DNA of 64,000 bases from CAZLMW01 sp964560875 (lineage in GTDB: Bacteria; Myxococcota_A; UBA9042). Below the pieces are notes generated by a model, which was not told the DNA's origin, ran no database searches, and was given only the letters and a program-made list of their open reading frames with translations. Shown one piece after another: positions 1 to 11,195 of the stretch. The stretch spans positions 1 to 64,000 of the forward strand of contig CAZLMW010000019.1 in NCBI GenBank assembly GCA_964560875.1, written 5' to 3'. Position 1 is the stretch's first letter. Each line of letters begins with the position of its first letter. Made by a program: the position numbers and the translations under genes.

Positions 1-56
1 CTGCGCGGCTGTTCCGCGTTGCCGTCAACTGATCGTTTCCTCTGCAACGAGACACC

Positions 57-236
57 AGCAGACTGCGTCGTAAATCGTGTCGGTCATCGTGGGGGACGTA
101 ATTGCAGTCTGCCGCGCGGAGCGCGAATTTGGGGTGAGGCCGGAAAAATGACACTTTTTTCGGCCGAGGGGGCTGTTTCAGCCCCCTTGCAAACAACGAG
201 CACCTGCGCCGAGGCGAAGCTTCGGCGCATTCTGCT
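57..236 (-). repeat. 180-bp terminal-inverted-repeat element, copy 1
   Basis: Interspersed repeat bounded by AGCAGACTGC (57-66) and TTCTGCT (230-236); the right terminal repeat has one mismatch. It is the reverse complement of the copies at 5821 and 41915, which I define as forward. Inside it are a perfect 8-bp hairpin with a 3-base loop (GGGGGCTG/CAGCCCCC, 168-186), an A5/T6 imperfect hairpin next to it, and an internal inverted GCAGTCTGC at 104-112 that with the left end delimits a roughly 56-bp subunit. By eye it differs from the copy at 40714 at about six positions. It ends 12 bp before the start codon at 249, so any promoter for that gene must lie in or beyond the repeat. Confidence 0.93.
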
Positions 237-248
237 AGGCTGCGATCC

Positions 249-3200
249 ATGCCCAATCTCAGCGCTTACAAGCTTGGCGAACGCCTGCACGAGGGCCGTC
301 GTTTTGATGTGGTTCGCGCCACCGCTCCAGACGGAAAAAGCGTCGTGCTCAAGGTGCTCCGCGAGCTGCATCCGTCGACGGAACGCATCGCGCGTTTTCG
401 CCATGAATTCGACACCCTGACGAACCTGGACTCGCCCCATATCGTCGCCGGCTACGAGCTGGTGACCGACCAGAGACGCTGGGCCCTTGTGCAAGAGGAC
501 TTCGGCGGCAGCGCATTGCACGGTCAACTCGGCCCCGACCTCGATCTGTCCGCCCGATTGGATATCGCCATTGCCGTGGCATCGGGACTGGCCGACCTGC
601 ACGCGCAGCACGTCATTCACAAAGACATCAACCCGTCCAACATCGTGCGCAATCCCACCACGGGTGAGGTGAAGCTGATCGACTTTGGCATCGCGACGGC
701 ATTGCGCAGCGAAAGCCCGGCATTCTCGAACCGGCGGCGTCTCGAAGGCACCTTGCGCTACATCTCGCCCGAGCAAACCGGCCGCGTGCTCGCCAGCGTC
801 GATTATCGCTCCGATCTCTACTCATTCGGCGCGACGCTGTACGAGCTGTTCGTCGGTCGCCCACCCTTTGACACCGATGACGCCGTCGAGCTCGTGCACG
901 CCCACATTGCGCGCAAGCCAAATCCACCCCACGAAGTCTCCGCGCAGGTGCCGCCCGTGCTCAGCGCCATCATCATGCGGCTGCTCGAAAAGGATGTGGA
1001 CGCGCGCTACCAGAGCACATTCGGCGTGCTTGCCGACCTGCGGATGTGTCGTCGCGTGCTCAGCGCGGACGGCACCATCGCGCGCTTTGAGATCGGCGCT
1101 GACGATGTCGCCACACGGCTGCTCATCCCGCCTCGGCTGTACGGCCGCCAAGACGACGTCCAGCAGCTCATCGACGCCTTCGCCACCATCAGCGATGAGA
1201 CCGGCGGCCGCGCCCCTGGGATGCTGGTCACCGGCGCTGCAGGACTCGGCAAAACCGCCCTCGTGCGGGAGCTTTTTGCGCCGTTGACCGAGCGACGTGG
1301 CTTCTTCCTGAGCGGCAAATTCGAGCAGTTTCGGCGCACGCCATTCGCCGCTGTCGTCGCGGCATTTCGCGGCTTGATAATCGAGCTCCTTGGCGAAGAG
1401 GTCGGTCGGCTCGAACGTCTGCGCAACGACCTCGTCGCCGCGATCGGCCCCAATGGCCGCGTCCTCACCGACGTCATTCCGCAGCTGCAGCTGATCATCG
1501 GCGTGCAGCCAGCCGTCCAGGAGATCGGCGCGGCCGCGACCGTCGCACGCTTCACCGCCGTCTTCGCCGAGTTTGTGCGTGTATTCGCCCGGCCCGCCCA
1601 TCCCGTCGTGCTGTTCGTCGACGACCTGCAGTGGGCCGATGTTGCGAGCCTCGACCTGTTGCGCGCGCTCCTGGGCGACGACGACCTGTCGCTCTTTGTC
1701 ATCGGTGCCTATCGCGACAACGAAGTCGATAGCAGTCACCCCCTCACCGCCGCAATCAAGCGCCTCGCCGCCGACGGGATCAACCTGCCGACCCTTTCTC
1801 TCGCGCCGCTTACCGCCGCCGATGTGACACAGCTTGTCGCCGATACCGCCCACTGCCGCGTCGAAGAGGCCGCACCGCTCGGTGCACTCATTCACCGCAA
1901 CACCGGCGGCAATCCGCTGTTTGCGCGGGAGTTCCTCAAAGCCCTGGGCGACGACGGCCTGTTGCAGTTGTCGCGCGGTGACAGCCGCTGGTCATGGGAC
2001 CTCGATGAGATCCGCGCCAAGGGCTTCACCGAGAGCGTGCTCGACCTGATGACAGCGCGCCTGCAACGGCTCGGCGAGACCACGCGCGAGGTGCTGAGTC
2101 AGGCCGCTTGTGTCGGGGCGTCTTTCGAGCTGCCGATCGTCGCGAGCCTCCGGAACGAATCGGTGGCCGAGGTCTGGGCAGCGCTGTTGCCCGCGGTGGA
2201 ACAGGGACTGGTCGTCGCCACCTCCGAGCTCGATGTGCTCATCGCTGACGCCGCGTCTCCAGATCAGCGCTGCAGCTTCTTCCACGACCGCATCCAGCAG
2301 GCGGCTTACGAACAGCTTTCGACGGAGGGTCGCACCGCTACCCACCTCGCGGTTGGCCAGATGTTGCTGCAACGACGACCCGCCACCGACGTCGAAGCCG
2401 GCTCCGATGACGGCGGCCTTTTCGAGCAGGTCTTTCATCTCAACCGCGGCCGCGGGCTCCTCGCCGGTGACGACGACCGCGAACAGCTGGCGCGACTCGA
2501 CCTCGACGCTGGCCGCCGCGCGTTCGCCTCCGCAGCGTTCACCGCCGCGACCGATTACCTCGACGTCGGCCTGTCCCTGCTGCCCGACAACGCCTGGACG
2601 GTGCACTACGACCTTGCGATGCAGCTGCACGAGCGCGCCGCCCACGCGACCTACGCCGCCGCCGAGTACGAACGCGCCGGGGAACTCATCGGGCGCTGCA
2701 TCGAGCAAGCGAGAACCGAGGTCGAGCGGGCCGAACTGCACGTGGTGATGATCCAGCAGCACACCGCGTCCGGTCGTTATCCCGACGCGATCGCCGCCGC
2801 GCGTGACGGTCTCGCGCTCGTCGGTTTCGACCTGCCCCGCGACGGCTTCATGGACGCGATGATGGCGTCTTTCGGCGCGCTCCAGGCCGAGCTTGCCGGC
2901 GCCGGCGCCGAGTCGTTCCTGGACCGACCGCGGATGACCGACCCGGTCGCCATCGCTCAATGTCGTCTGCTCAGCTGGACGATGGCGCCAGCGTTCTTCA
3001 TCGACCCGCTGCTCTACAGCGTCATCAGCTTCGAGGCGATGCGGATCATTCACCGCCACGGCAACCCGACCGATGCGCTCGCCATTTTCGCGCAATACGG
3101 CCACCTGCTCAGCGCGCTTTTCGGCGATCCACCCGGCGGGTACGCGTTCACCGAACTCAGCCGCACCATCTGCGAACGCGATGGCAACCTGGTCGACAAG

Positions 3201-5822
3201 GCCGAAGCGTGTTTCCTCAGCGGCAACTTCGCATTGGCGTGGGTCAAGCCGCTGCGGGAAGCCCGGGCCGTGCTCGAAGAGGGCATGATCGCCGGTCTTC
3301 AGTCCGGCGGCCTGCAGTTCGCGCGCTACAACATGTGCTACCTCGACGTGAACGACTTCATCGTCGGCGAGCCGCTTGGTGCGATCCTGGCCGAGACCAC
3401 TGAGCACGTCGCCCACTGCGCCCGTCACCGCGACCGCATCGCCGAAGACTGCCTGCAGGCCCTGCGCCAGGTCGTCAACGGCGTGGCCGGCAACACGCCG
3501 GGGCCCGGTGATTTTTCGTGCGATGGCATCCCTGAAGAGGCCTTCGTCGAACGACTCTCGGGCGGCGCACCGATGGTTCTCGCGTACTACACGATCTTCA
3601 AGACCACCGCGCAGACCTTCCATCGCGACTTCGACGGCGCGCTGCAGACCGCCGAGCAAGCGACCGCCCTGCTGCCCACGATTCCCGGCAACGTTTGCGC
3701 CGGCCGTCTCGTCATCTTCGCGGGGATCGCCACCGCCGGGGTGCTCGCCGAACGCACCGGTGAAGAACGCGACGCACTCCGGGCCAATCTCGACAAGGCG
3801 ATCGAACAGCTCGCCGGGTTCTCTGTGCATTGCGAAGCGAACTGGGCCCACGGGCACGCGCTCCTCCAGGCCGAAGCAGCCCGCCTCGACGGCGATGGAC
3901 CCGCCGCGATCGACGCCTACGAACGCGCGATTCGCCTCGCCCAGGAACACAATTGGCCCGCCGACCACGCCCTCGCCTGCGAGCTCGCTGGACGCTATTG
4001 GGCCGCGCAAGGACGGGACGAACTCGCGACCGGCTACCTCGCCCAAGCCCACTACGGCTACGAACAGTGGGGCGCCGCGCACAAGGTCACCGCCCTCGCG
4101 TCCGAGTTCCCCGGCATCCGCGCCCGCGCATCCGGCAAGGTCGCCATCACGACGACACGGTCGGTGTCCGTCACCAACACCGAGCAATCGACCGGCGCCA
4201 TCGACCTCGCCAGCGTCATCAAGGCGTCGCAGGCGATCTCCGGTGAAATGCGCCTCGATCGCCTGCTCGAAAGGTTGATGGCCCTCGTGCTCGAAAACGC
4301 CGGGGCCCAACACGGCGTGCTCGTCGTCAGAGATCGCGACGAGCTCGCCGTTCGCGCTGCCGCCGCCATCGAGCCAGGGGAGGAAAGCGGCGACGCATCG
4401 GTGCGCCACGAAGTCGACCTCAACATCTCGCTACACGGCTACGGCAAGGTCGCCGCTTCAGTCGTCAACTACGCCGCACGAACCGAAGAAACGGTGGTCA
4501 TCGACGACGCGCTCGCCGGTGGACCGTTCGCGCGCGACCCGCACATCGTTCGCAGCCGGCCACGCTCGATCCTGTGCCTGCCGCTGCGCAACAAGGGCGA
4601 GCTGCTCGGCGTGCTCTACCTCGAGAACACAGCGGTCACGGGCACTTTCACAACCGATCGCCTCGAGGTCGTCAACCTCATCGCCTCGCAGTTCGCCATC
4701 AGCTACGAGAACGCGCGCCTCTACAACGACATGGAATCGCTGGTCGGTCGCCGCACCGAACAGCTCGCGCAGAAGAACGAGGAGCTCGAAGGCACGCTCG
4801 ACGATCTACGCCAGGCACAGGGGCAACTCATCGCCCGCAACGACTTCATCCGCTCCGTCTTTGGACGCTACGTCTCCGACGACGTTGTCGAACACCTGTT
4901 GCAAGCCCCCGAAGCCCTCCAACTTGGCGGTCAACGGCGCCCGATCACCGTGCTGGCATCCGATGTGCGCGGCTTCACAGCCCTCGCCGAAAGACTCGAC
5001 GCCGAGGCCGTCCTCACGCTGCTCAACAGCTACTTCGAAGCGATGTTCGCGGTCATTCACCGCCATGGCGGGACCATCAACGCGATCCTCGGCGACGGAC
5101 TCTTCGTCTTCTTTGGCGCGCCGATCCCGCAGGCCGATGCACCGCGCCGGGCCGTCGCCTGCGCGCTCGAAATGATGCTTGAACTCGACGCCCTCAAGGC
5201 GCGCGGCGACGTCAACCTCGCTGGTCTCGAGATGGGCATCGGCGTGCATTCGGGTGCCGCCGTCGTCGGCAACATCGGCAGTCAGCAGCGCACCAAGTAC
5301 AGCGCTATCGGGCTCGACGTGAACCTCGCCGCGCGCATCGAGTCCTACACCGTCGGCGGGCAGATCCTCATCTCCGAGGCCACCGCGGCGGCCATCCGAC
5401 CGGACGTCGAGGTGTCCGGGTCGATGGAGCTGTCCGCCAAGGGCGTCGGGCAAACGTTGCAGCTGCACGAGGTCTCGGGTCTGGCCGGCGATCCACCGAT
5501 CCGCTACAGCCGCCAACGCGCGCAACTTGCCGCCCTCGCCGAGCCGATCGCCGTCGAATTCTCCGTGGTCAGCGGTGGTGTCGTCGCGCCAACGACCCAC
5601 AGAGGCACGCTCACAAGGCTATCGTCGCACGAGGGCGAGCTCGCGATCGACGTCCAACTCGCGCCTTTGACCGACCTCAAGTGTCGCCTCGCCGGTCTCG
5701 ATGGCGGCGACCTGTACGCCAAGGTGCTGGCCACATCGGGCAGCTTAACCCGTGTCGGATTCACATCGGTCCCGCCGGCGCTCAAGGCCGCTCTCCACGC
5801 CCGACTCGCAGCGGCGGATTAG
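249..5822 (+). CDS. Ser/Thr protein kinase - AAA ATPase - GAF - nucleotide cyclase fusion
   Basis: A cytoplasmic signalling protein of 1857 aa. The N-terminal protein kinase (about 8-265) has the catalytic loop HKDINPSN (Asp126), the DFG motif (145-147) and an SPEQTG activation-segment end. It is followed by an AAA_16-type ATPase with Walker A GAAGLGKT (329-336) and Walker B LFVDDLQWAD (455-464). A long helical repeat region (about 600-1300) is probably TPR-like. A GAF sensor (about 1331-1475) and a short coiled coil precede a class III cyclase domain (about 1565-1740) with metal-binding Asp1572 and Asp1616. The C-terminal roughly 100 residues look PilZ-like, which is tentative. The two substrate-selecting positions, normally Lys and Asp in adenylate cyclases, are Asn1611 and Leu1689, so nucleotide specificity is unclear. 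The start at 249 has only a weak Shine-Dalgarno. The TAG stop overlaps the next repeat copy by two bases. Confidence 0.93.
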   Translation: MPNLSAYKLGERLHEGRRFDVVRATAPDGKSVVLKVLRELHPSTERIARFRHEFDTLTNLDSPHIVAGYELVTDQRRWALVQEDFGGSALHGQLGPDLDLSARLDIAIAVASGLADLHAQHVIHKDINPSNIVRNPTTGEVKLIDFGIATALRSESPAFSNRRRLEGTLRYISPEQTGRVLASVDYRSDLYSFGATLYELFVGRPPFDTDDAVELVHAHIARKPNPPHEVSAQVPPVLSAIIMRLLEKDVDARYQSTFGVLADLRMCRRVLSADGTIARFEIGADDVATRLLIPPRLYGRQDDVQQLIDAFATISDETGGRAPGMLVTGAAGLGKTALVRELFAPLTERRGFFLSGKFEQFRRTPFAAVVAAFRGLIIELLGEEVGRLERLRNDLVAAIGPNGRVLTDVIPQLQLIIGVQPAVQEIGAAATVARFTAVFAEFVRVFARPAHPVVLFVDDLQWADVASLDLLRALLGDDDLSLFVIGAYRDNEVDSSHPLTAAIKRLAADGINLPTLSLAPLTAADVTQLVADTAHCRVEEAAPLGALIHRNTGGNPLFAREFLKALGDDGLLQLSRGDSRWSWDLDEIRAKGFTESVLDLMTARLQRLGETTREVLSQAACVGASFELPIVASLRNESVAEVWAALLPAVEQGLVVATSELDVLIADAASPDQRCSFFHDRIQQAAYEQLSTEGRTATHLAVGQMLLQRRPATDVEAGSDDGGLFEQVFHLNRGRGLLAGDDDREQLARLDLDAGRRAFASAAFTAATDYLDVGLSLLPDNAWTVHYDLAMQLHERAAHATYAAAEYERAGELIGRCIEQARTEVERAELHVVMIQQHTASGRYPDAIAAARDGLALVGFDLPRDGFMDAMMASFGALQAELAGAGAESFLDRPRMTDPVAIAQCRLLSWTMAPAFFIDPLLYSVISFEAMRIIHRHGNPTDALAIFAQYGHLLSALFGDPPGGYAFTELSRTICERDGNLVDKAEACFLSGNFALAWVKPLREARAVLEEGMIAGLQSGGLQFARYNMCYLDVNDFIVGEPLGAILAETTEHVAHCARHRDRIAEDCLQALRQVVNGVAGNTPGPGDFSCDGIPEEAFVERLSGGAPMVLAYYTIFKTTAQTFHRDFDGALQTAEQATALLPTIPGNVCAGRLVIFAGIATAGVLAERTGEERDALRANLDKAIEQLAGFSVHCEANWAHGHALLQAEAARLDGDGPAAIDAYERAIRLAQEHNWPADHALACELAGRYWAAQGRDELATGYLAQAHYGYEQWGAAHKVTALASEFPGIRARASGKVAITTTRSVSVTNTEQSTGAIDLASVIKASQAISGEMRLDRLLERLMALVLENAGAQHGVLVVRDRDELAVRAAAAIEPGEESGDASVRHEVDLNISLHGYGKVAASVVNYAARTEETVVIDDALAGGPFARDPHIVRSRPRSILCLPLRNKGELLGVLYLENTAVTGTFTTDRLEVVNLIASQFAISYENARLYNDMESLVGRRTEQLAQKNEELEGTLDDLRQAQGQLIARNDFIRSVFGRYVSDDVVEHLLQAPEALQLGGQRRPITVLASDVRGFTALAERLDAEAVLTLLNSYFEAMFAVIHRHGGTINAILGDGLFVFFGAPIPQADAPRRAVACALEMMLELDALKARGDVNLAGLEMGIGVHSGAAVVGNIGSQQRTKYSAIGLDVNLAARIESYTVGGQILISEATAAAIRPDVEVSGSMELSAKGVGQTLQLHEVSGLAGDPPIRYSRQRAQLAALAEPIAVEFSVVSGGVVAPTTHRGTLTRLSSHEGELAIDVQLAPLTDLKCRLAGLDGGDLYAKVLATSGSLTRVGFTSVPPALKAALHARLAAAD

Positions 5823-6000
5823 CAGACTGCGCCAAAGCTCCGCCTCGGCGCAGGTGCTCGTTGTTTGCAAGGGGGCTGAAACAGCCCCCTCGACCGAAAA
5901 AAGTGTCATTTTTCCGGCCTCACCCCAAATTCGCGCTCCGCGCGGCAGACTGCGTTTAGGTCCCCCACCTTGACCGATACGATTTACGGCGCAGTCTGCT
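5821..6000 (+). repeat. 180-bp terminal-inverted-repeat element, copy 2
   Basis: Forward-oriented copy from AGCAGACTGC (5821-5830) to GCAGTCTGCT (5991-6000). Its first two bases complete the TAG stop codon of the kinase gene, and TAG also follows at the right edge. It carries the 8-bp G/C hairpin (GGGGGCTG-AAA-CAGCCCCC) and the A6/T5 hairpin. It lies between two convergent genes, so these hairpins might also act as transcription terminators; that is inference, because no clean U-tract directly follows the strong stem. It differs from the copy at 41915 at about eight positions. Confidence 0.93.
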
Positions 6001-6049
6001 AGCGGCGGAGTAGCGGCGCAACGTCCATGTGGCGACACTCTGCGTGCGT

Positions 6050-9000
6050 TCAGTTTTCGGCTTCGACCCGGGCGCGCGCCGCGTCGAATGCGGAGTTGGG
6101 CACGGTTCCGCGGGCGTCAGCGGAGTATTCGGGCTTGAGCCGGTCGACGAAGTACATCTGGATCTCGCCCTTGTGCTTGGCGCTGATGGCGCCGCGATCG
6201 GTGCACACGAAGAGCGCTTCGGCGAACCGATACATGGCCGCGGAGATGTTGACGCGACCGGGAACGCCCGACGATTCCATGCGACTGGCGATGTTCACCG
6301 TGTCTCCCCAAACGTCGTACGCGAACTTGCGGCGACCGATCACGCCCGCGACCAATGGCCCCGTGTGAATGCCCACCCGCACCTCCCAGGACGCCAACCC
6401 GCGCTCGGCCCGCTCGGCCTTGAGGTCGCCCATGATCCGCTGAAACGCGAGGCCGGCGAGGATGCAATCGACCGCATGGGTACGATTGGGCGACGGGATG
6501 CCGCCCACACACATGTACGAATCGCCGATGGTCTTGAGCTTCTCGAGACCGTAAGCGCCAGCGATCTCGTCCATGCGTGAAAAAGCGCGGTCCAGCTGAC
6601 TGACGAGCTCGCCCGCCGACATCTGCTCAGCGATTTGGGTGAAGCCTACGAAGTCGGTGAAGAGCACGGACGCGGCGTCGAACGCGACCGGCTCGGAGCG
6701 GCCGATGGCCTTGAGTTCTTCGGCGATCGACTCGGGCAGGATGTTGCGCAGCAGCTCGTCAGACCGTTCGCGCGCCTCCTCAAGCTGCTGGGTTCGCTCG
6801 ATGACCTTGGCTTCGAGGCTGTCGTAGAGCGCCGCGTTTTCAAGCGAAATAGCGGCCTGGGCCAACACCAGCTCGAGCGGTTCGACGCGTTCAGGCGTGA
6901 AGACGTCGGTCGTCTGGTCGTTGCTGAGAAAGAGGATGGCGGTGAGGCGCCCTTGCCGTTGCAGCGGGACGCACAGGACAGAGCCGGGGTTGGCATCCCG
7001 AACGTCGGCGTCGTCGGCAAAAAGCGTCGAGGTAGCGGCGTCGGCAAGCACAACAGCCGAACCCGTTCGCTGCACATAACGCAGGATCGCGGCCGGGCAG
7101 CCGGCCCACTCCTCGGCCGGTGCGCTGAGGTGGCGGATGACGATGTCCACGCCCGATGTGCCGTCGGCTTCGACCGTCAATTGCTCATCGATCATGCGAA
7201 ACAAGGCGCCGTTGCGCGCGCCCGACATCTCCAGCGCGATGCGGAGCAGCTTTTCAACGAGGCGTGACAGCTTGATCTCTTGCGACAGCGCGCGCGACGC
7301 CTGGATGACCGCGACCGTATCCACCTCGACGCTGCCGGTGCCTGTGATGGTCGTCTGGGTTGTGCCGACCCGCGCTGTGGGCGCTCCGAGCAGCAGCGGG
7401 TGGCGGCGCGTCATCTGGTCGACCTTGGCGGCCGCCCCCCATCGGTCGTAGAGGTGGCGCGCTTCGGCGAGATAGGCGCGGGCGATGGTCGTGTTGCCCA
7501 GCGCGGCGTAGGCGAGCCCGGCACGCTCGTTGGCCATGGCCTGGTCGTGTAGCCAACCGCCGTCTGCTGCCAGCTGGATCGCGTTTGCGTAGTGGGCGTG
7601 AAACGCGTCGTCTCCGAACTGCCGCGCGATCTCGGCATCGAGCAAGGCCAGGCGGTGGGCGTAGTTGACCGGGCCGAACTCCGCCCAGGCGGCCAGGGTT
7701 GTGCGCGCGGCTTCGATGCGTTCGCGGATCGCCGGTTGCTCGTCGGCGGGCAGGCTGTCGAACGCCGCCAGCTGGGCCAGTCCGTCCATCCAGGTGTGGA
7801 TCGGGATGTAGGGGCTCGATGCGGCAGCGCCCCCGAACGCCTGGTTGGCGGTTGCGGCGGCTGCGGCGGCCTCGTATTCGCCCAGCAGGTAGCACTGGTT
7901 GGTCTTGAAAACGTTGAGCACGAACGCGTTGCTGAGGTCGCCCGCCTCGATCAGCCGCGGCAGCTCGATCGTCTCGTCGACATAGCGGCCACGGAGGATG
8001 CGCGGATCATCAGGTCCCGATACGAGCGCGTCGATGTATTGGCGGAGCAAGCGGTGGAGCAGGGCTGGAATCGCCTGGTCGAGCCGCCGGATCTTGGTGG
8101 CCACCTCCTCGCTCTCGGCCTGCAAAGCCCCGAGGTTGGTGCCGTTGAAGAGCTGGTAGAGACACGCGGCGTTCGCCCCGAAACACGCGAAGAGGAAGTC
8201 GCCGAGGTCGTGTCCATCGCGGAAGACCTCGCGCTCGGTTTCGACGAGGCTGTGCCACCGCTCGCTCCAAAAACGGATATGCATCGTGCAGACGTGCAGC
8301 GTCAGGTTGTCCAGCCGCGGGTTGTTTGATCGATCGCGCAGTCGCAGCGCCAGTTCACCGGCCCATCGACCGCGCTCGAGGTCGCCGATCGTGCACAGGA
8401 CCAGGCCCATGACCGCCAGCCCGTACTGCGATTCGGGAGCGATGCCGCGCTTGACCATCTGCAGCACCAGCTCGAACGCGAGCAGCGGCAAGAGCGACGG
8501 TCGCCCGAAGTAGGCCGGTGATGTCAACGTGTTGAGGATGCGGCACGCGGCCAGGATTCGGTCATCGGACACGGCGTCCATGGCGTAGATAGCGTCCGCG
8601 CTCACGCCATCGAGGGCCCCCAGCGCCGCGGTGAGTCCGGCAACGACATCGTCCTGTTCGGGGTGTGCGGGCAGGGTGACCCCGAGGAGCTCCAGGACGT
8701 CCAACCCGCGATCGATGGTCTCGCCGTAACGGCCGGCCGCAAACATCGCGTAGATAGCGACCTCGTGGGCGGCGACCTTGTCCAGCTCGCTCCGCGCTTG
8801 CTCCAGCACAACCCCGATCAGCGCTTCCATCGCCGCGGTGTTGTGGCTCAGGTACGCAGCCTCCGCGCCGCCGAGGTGCAGCGCGAGAGACAGCTCGTAA
8901 TCGGTGGCCCAGCAGTCGTCGGCGAGCGCGCCGATGCCGGCCTGGAAGTAACGGTGTGACGGTGCATAAGCGGCCGCGGAAAGCCCGAGACGGCCGGCCT

Positions 9001-11195
9001 CGAGGTTGAGCCGCGCCGCCGTCTTTCGCTGTTCGTCGTCGAGCTCGCTGGCGCCCGCGTTGAGGTGATTGGCGATGGCGAACACGGCGATGTCCTCGCC
9101 CGATGCGCGCCGGTCGAGCAGCGATATGCCGAGCGCCCGGTGGATCGATGGCCGTTGCTCGCTGCCGACGAGCTGGTACGCGGCCTGCTGAACCCGGTCG
9201 TGGGCGAATCGACAGCGGCCGCTGAAGTGGCTTGTCACCGTGACCATGTCTTCGTCGATCGCGTCGGCGAGCGCGGCCATCACGCCGCTGACAGGTTCGT
9301 CGAGCAGCGCCGCGACGGTTGCGACGTCAAAATCGGTGCCGATGAACGCGGCTCTGCCCAGCGCGGCCCGTGTCGAGACAGACAGACGCGAAAGGCGCGC
9401 CGCGAGGAAGTCCACCACATTGTCGGTGACGTCGCGGGCCGCGATCTGCGCCACGTCCCAGCGCCATGAGCCGCCATCGGGCGTCAGCAACCCGTCGCGA
9501 TGCAGCGACTCGACGAATTGGGTGAGGAAAAACGGGTTGCCGCGCGTCTTCGCGAAGCAGCGGTCGGCCAGTGTCGCCACGTCATCGCTCGTCATCGTGA
9601 GCGTGTCGGCGACGATGCGCTGGACGTTGGTGGCGGAGAGCGGTCGCAGTCGGATCGCACGGATCGTTTTGCCCGCGGCCTCGATCCGGCGCAGGGCAAG
9701 GGCGAGCGCGTGGGCGTGGTCGACCTCGTTGTCGCGGTACGCGCCGATCACGAGCAGGTTGCCGAAATCCGGGTCCGCGGCGAGCCCCTCGAGCAACGTC
9801 AGCGTCGGCACATCTGCCCATTGCAGGTCGTCGAGGAAGAGGACGAGCGGACGGTCCGGGGCAGCGAGCGCGCGAACGAAACGCCGAAAGACGAGCTGGA
9901 ACCGGTTGGCGGCCTCGGCCGGTGGCAGATCGGGCGCAGGAGGTTGCTGGCCGACGAGGATCGCGAGCTCCCGCACCACGTCGCACAACACCGCGCCATC
10001 GGCAGCCAGCGCTTCGGAGATTCGCGCCCGCCAGGTCGCCACATGGTCTTCGCTGCCGGTCAGGAGGTGGCGAATAAACCCGCCAAACGCCTGCAACAGC
10101 GACGCGTACGGCGTCCCACGGCTGAATTGCTCGAACTTTCCGGCCACGAACGCGCCACGCTCGGCCGCGATGCGAGGCTGGATCTCCCCGACAAGCGACG
10201 TCTTGCCCACGCCGGAGTAGCCGGACACGACCACGAATTCGAACGCGCCGGCAGCCGCAGCGTCCCACGCCTCGAACAGAAAACCGCGCTCCGCGTCGCG
10301 GCCGTAGAGCTTTTCGGGCACCCGCAGCCGCTGGATCCGATCCTGGGTGCCCAGCTCGAATCGTTCGATGGCGCCGGTGCGCTGCAATCGTTCGCGACAG
10401 ATCCGCAGGTCGTGAGCCAGGCCGCGCGCAGACTGGTAGCGATCCTCCGCGTTCTTCGCCATCAGCCGCGCGACGATCGCCGCAAGCACGGGCGGCACCG
10501 CTGGATTGGTTTCCCCCAAAGTCGACCGGACGCAGCGCGATGTGGCCGTGCACGACCTCCAGCGGGTCGTCCGAGTCGAAGGGTCGCGTGCCGCCAAGCA
10601 GCTCATAAAGCGTCACGCCAAGGCTGTAGAGATCGGCCCGATAATCGATGCGGCGGTTCATGCGCCCGGTCTGTTCGGGCGCGATGTACGCGAGCGTTCC
10701 CTCGAGTCGTTCGGGGCGCGAAAGCGCTGCTGTCTGGCGGGCGACCCGGCTCGCGATCCCGAAATCGATGAGCTGCACACGACCAGTACGCCGGTTCCAG
10801 ATGACGTTGGATGGGTTGACGTCCTTGTGGATGATGTTTGCCGCGTGCACTCCGGCCAACGCCTCGGCGATGGCGATTCCGATGTCGAGCGACTCGATCG
10901 TTGTCAGCCGCGACTCGACCAGGTGCGCCGAAACAGCCACACCGCCGACGTCATCCAGCACGATGGCGTCGAGCCCGTCGACCCTATCCAGCGCAAGTGC
11001 CTCGACCACGACGTCGGAACCGACGGCCCGAATGGCCTCGTACTCCCGGCGCAAGGCCGCGATTTGGTCGACCTCGGGGTGCGGGCCATCGAGCCGCTTG
11101 ATGACAACCGCGCGACCGTCTGCGCGTCGTCTGCCTCGGAAAACGGTCGTCGTCCGACCGCTATGAATGGGCGTCAAACCGTCGTAAGCGGCCAT
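6050..11195 (-). CDS. Ser/Thr kinase - AAA ATPase - GAF - adenylate cyclase fusion, frameshifted
   Basis: Paralogue of the gene at 249, convergent with it. With one base removed from the G5 run at 10513-10517 the gene reads as 1714 aa. Domain order: kinase (Lys33, HKDVNPSN at 123-130, DFG Asp144), AAA ATPase (Walker A GYSGVGKTS near 326, Walker B LFLDDLQWAD), a long TPR-like helical region, GAF, coiled coil, and a C-terminal class III cyclase. The cyclase has FTDFVGFT, LKTIGDSYM and YDVWGDTVNIASR, so both adenine-selecting residues (Lys and Asp) and the transition-state Asn/Arg pair are present and ATP is the likely substrate. The ATG at 11193-11195 is supported by GTGGAG about 6 bases upstream. 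As given, translation leaves frame near residue 226, in the kinase C-lobe, so the product would be truncated unless the extra base is a sequence error. Confidence 0.9.
10513..10517 (-). other. frameshift site in a G5 (C5 on plus strand) homopolymer
   Basis: On the minus strand the reading is GTC GAC TTT followed by five G residues. With four G the frame continues as V-D-F-G-E-T-N-P-A-V-P-P and joins the kinase C-lobe to the rest of the protein; with five it runs into unrelated sequence. The paralogue at 249 has a continuous frame at the same domain position. A one-base insertion in a homopolymer is a typical sequencing error, but a real mutation cannot be excluded from sequence alone. Confidence 0.85.

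Noticed and set aside
10513..10517. Programmed ribosomal frameshifting in the kinase-cyclase gene.
   Set aside because: A +1 skip would be needed, and no classic slippery heptamer or downstream stimulatory structure is evident; an indel is simpler.
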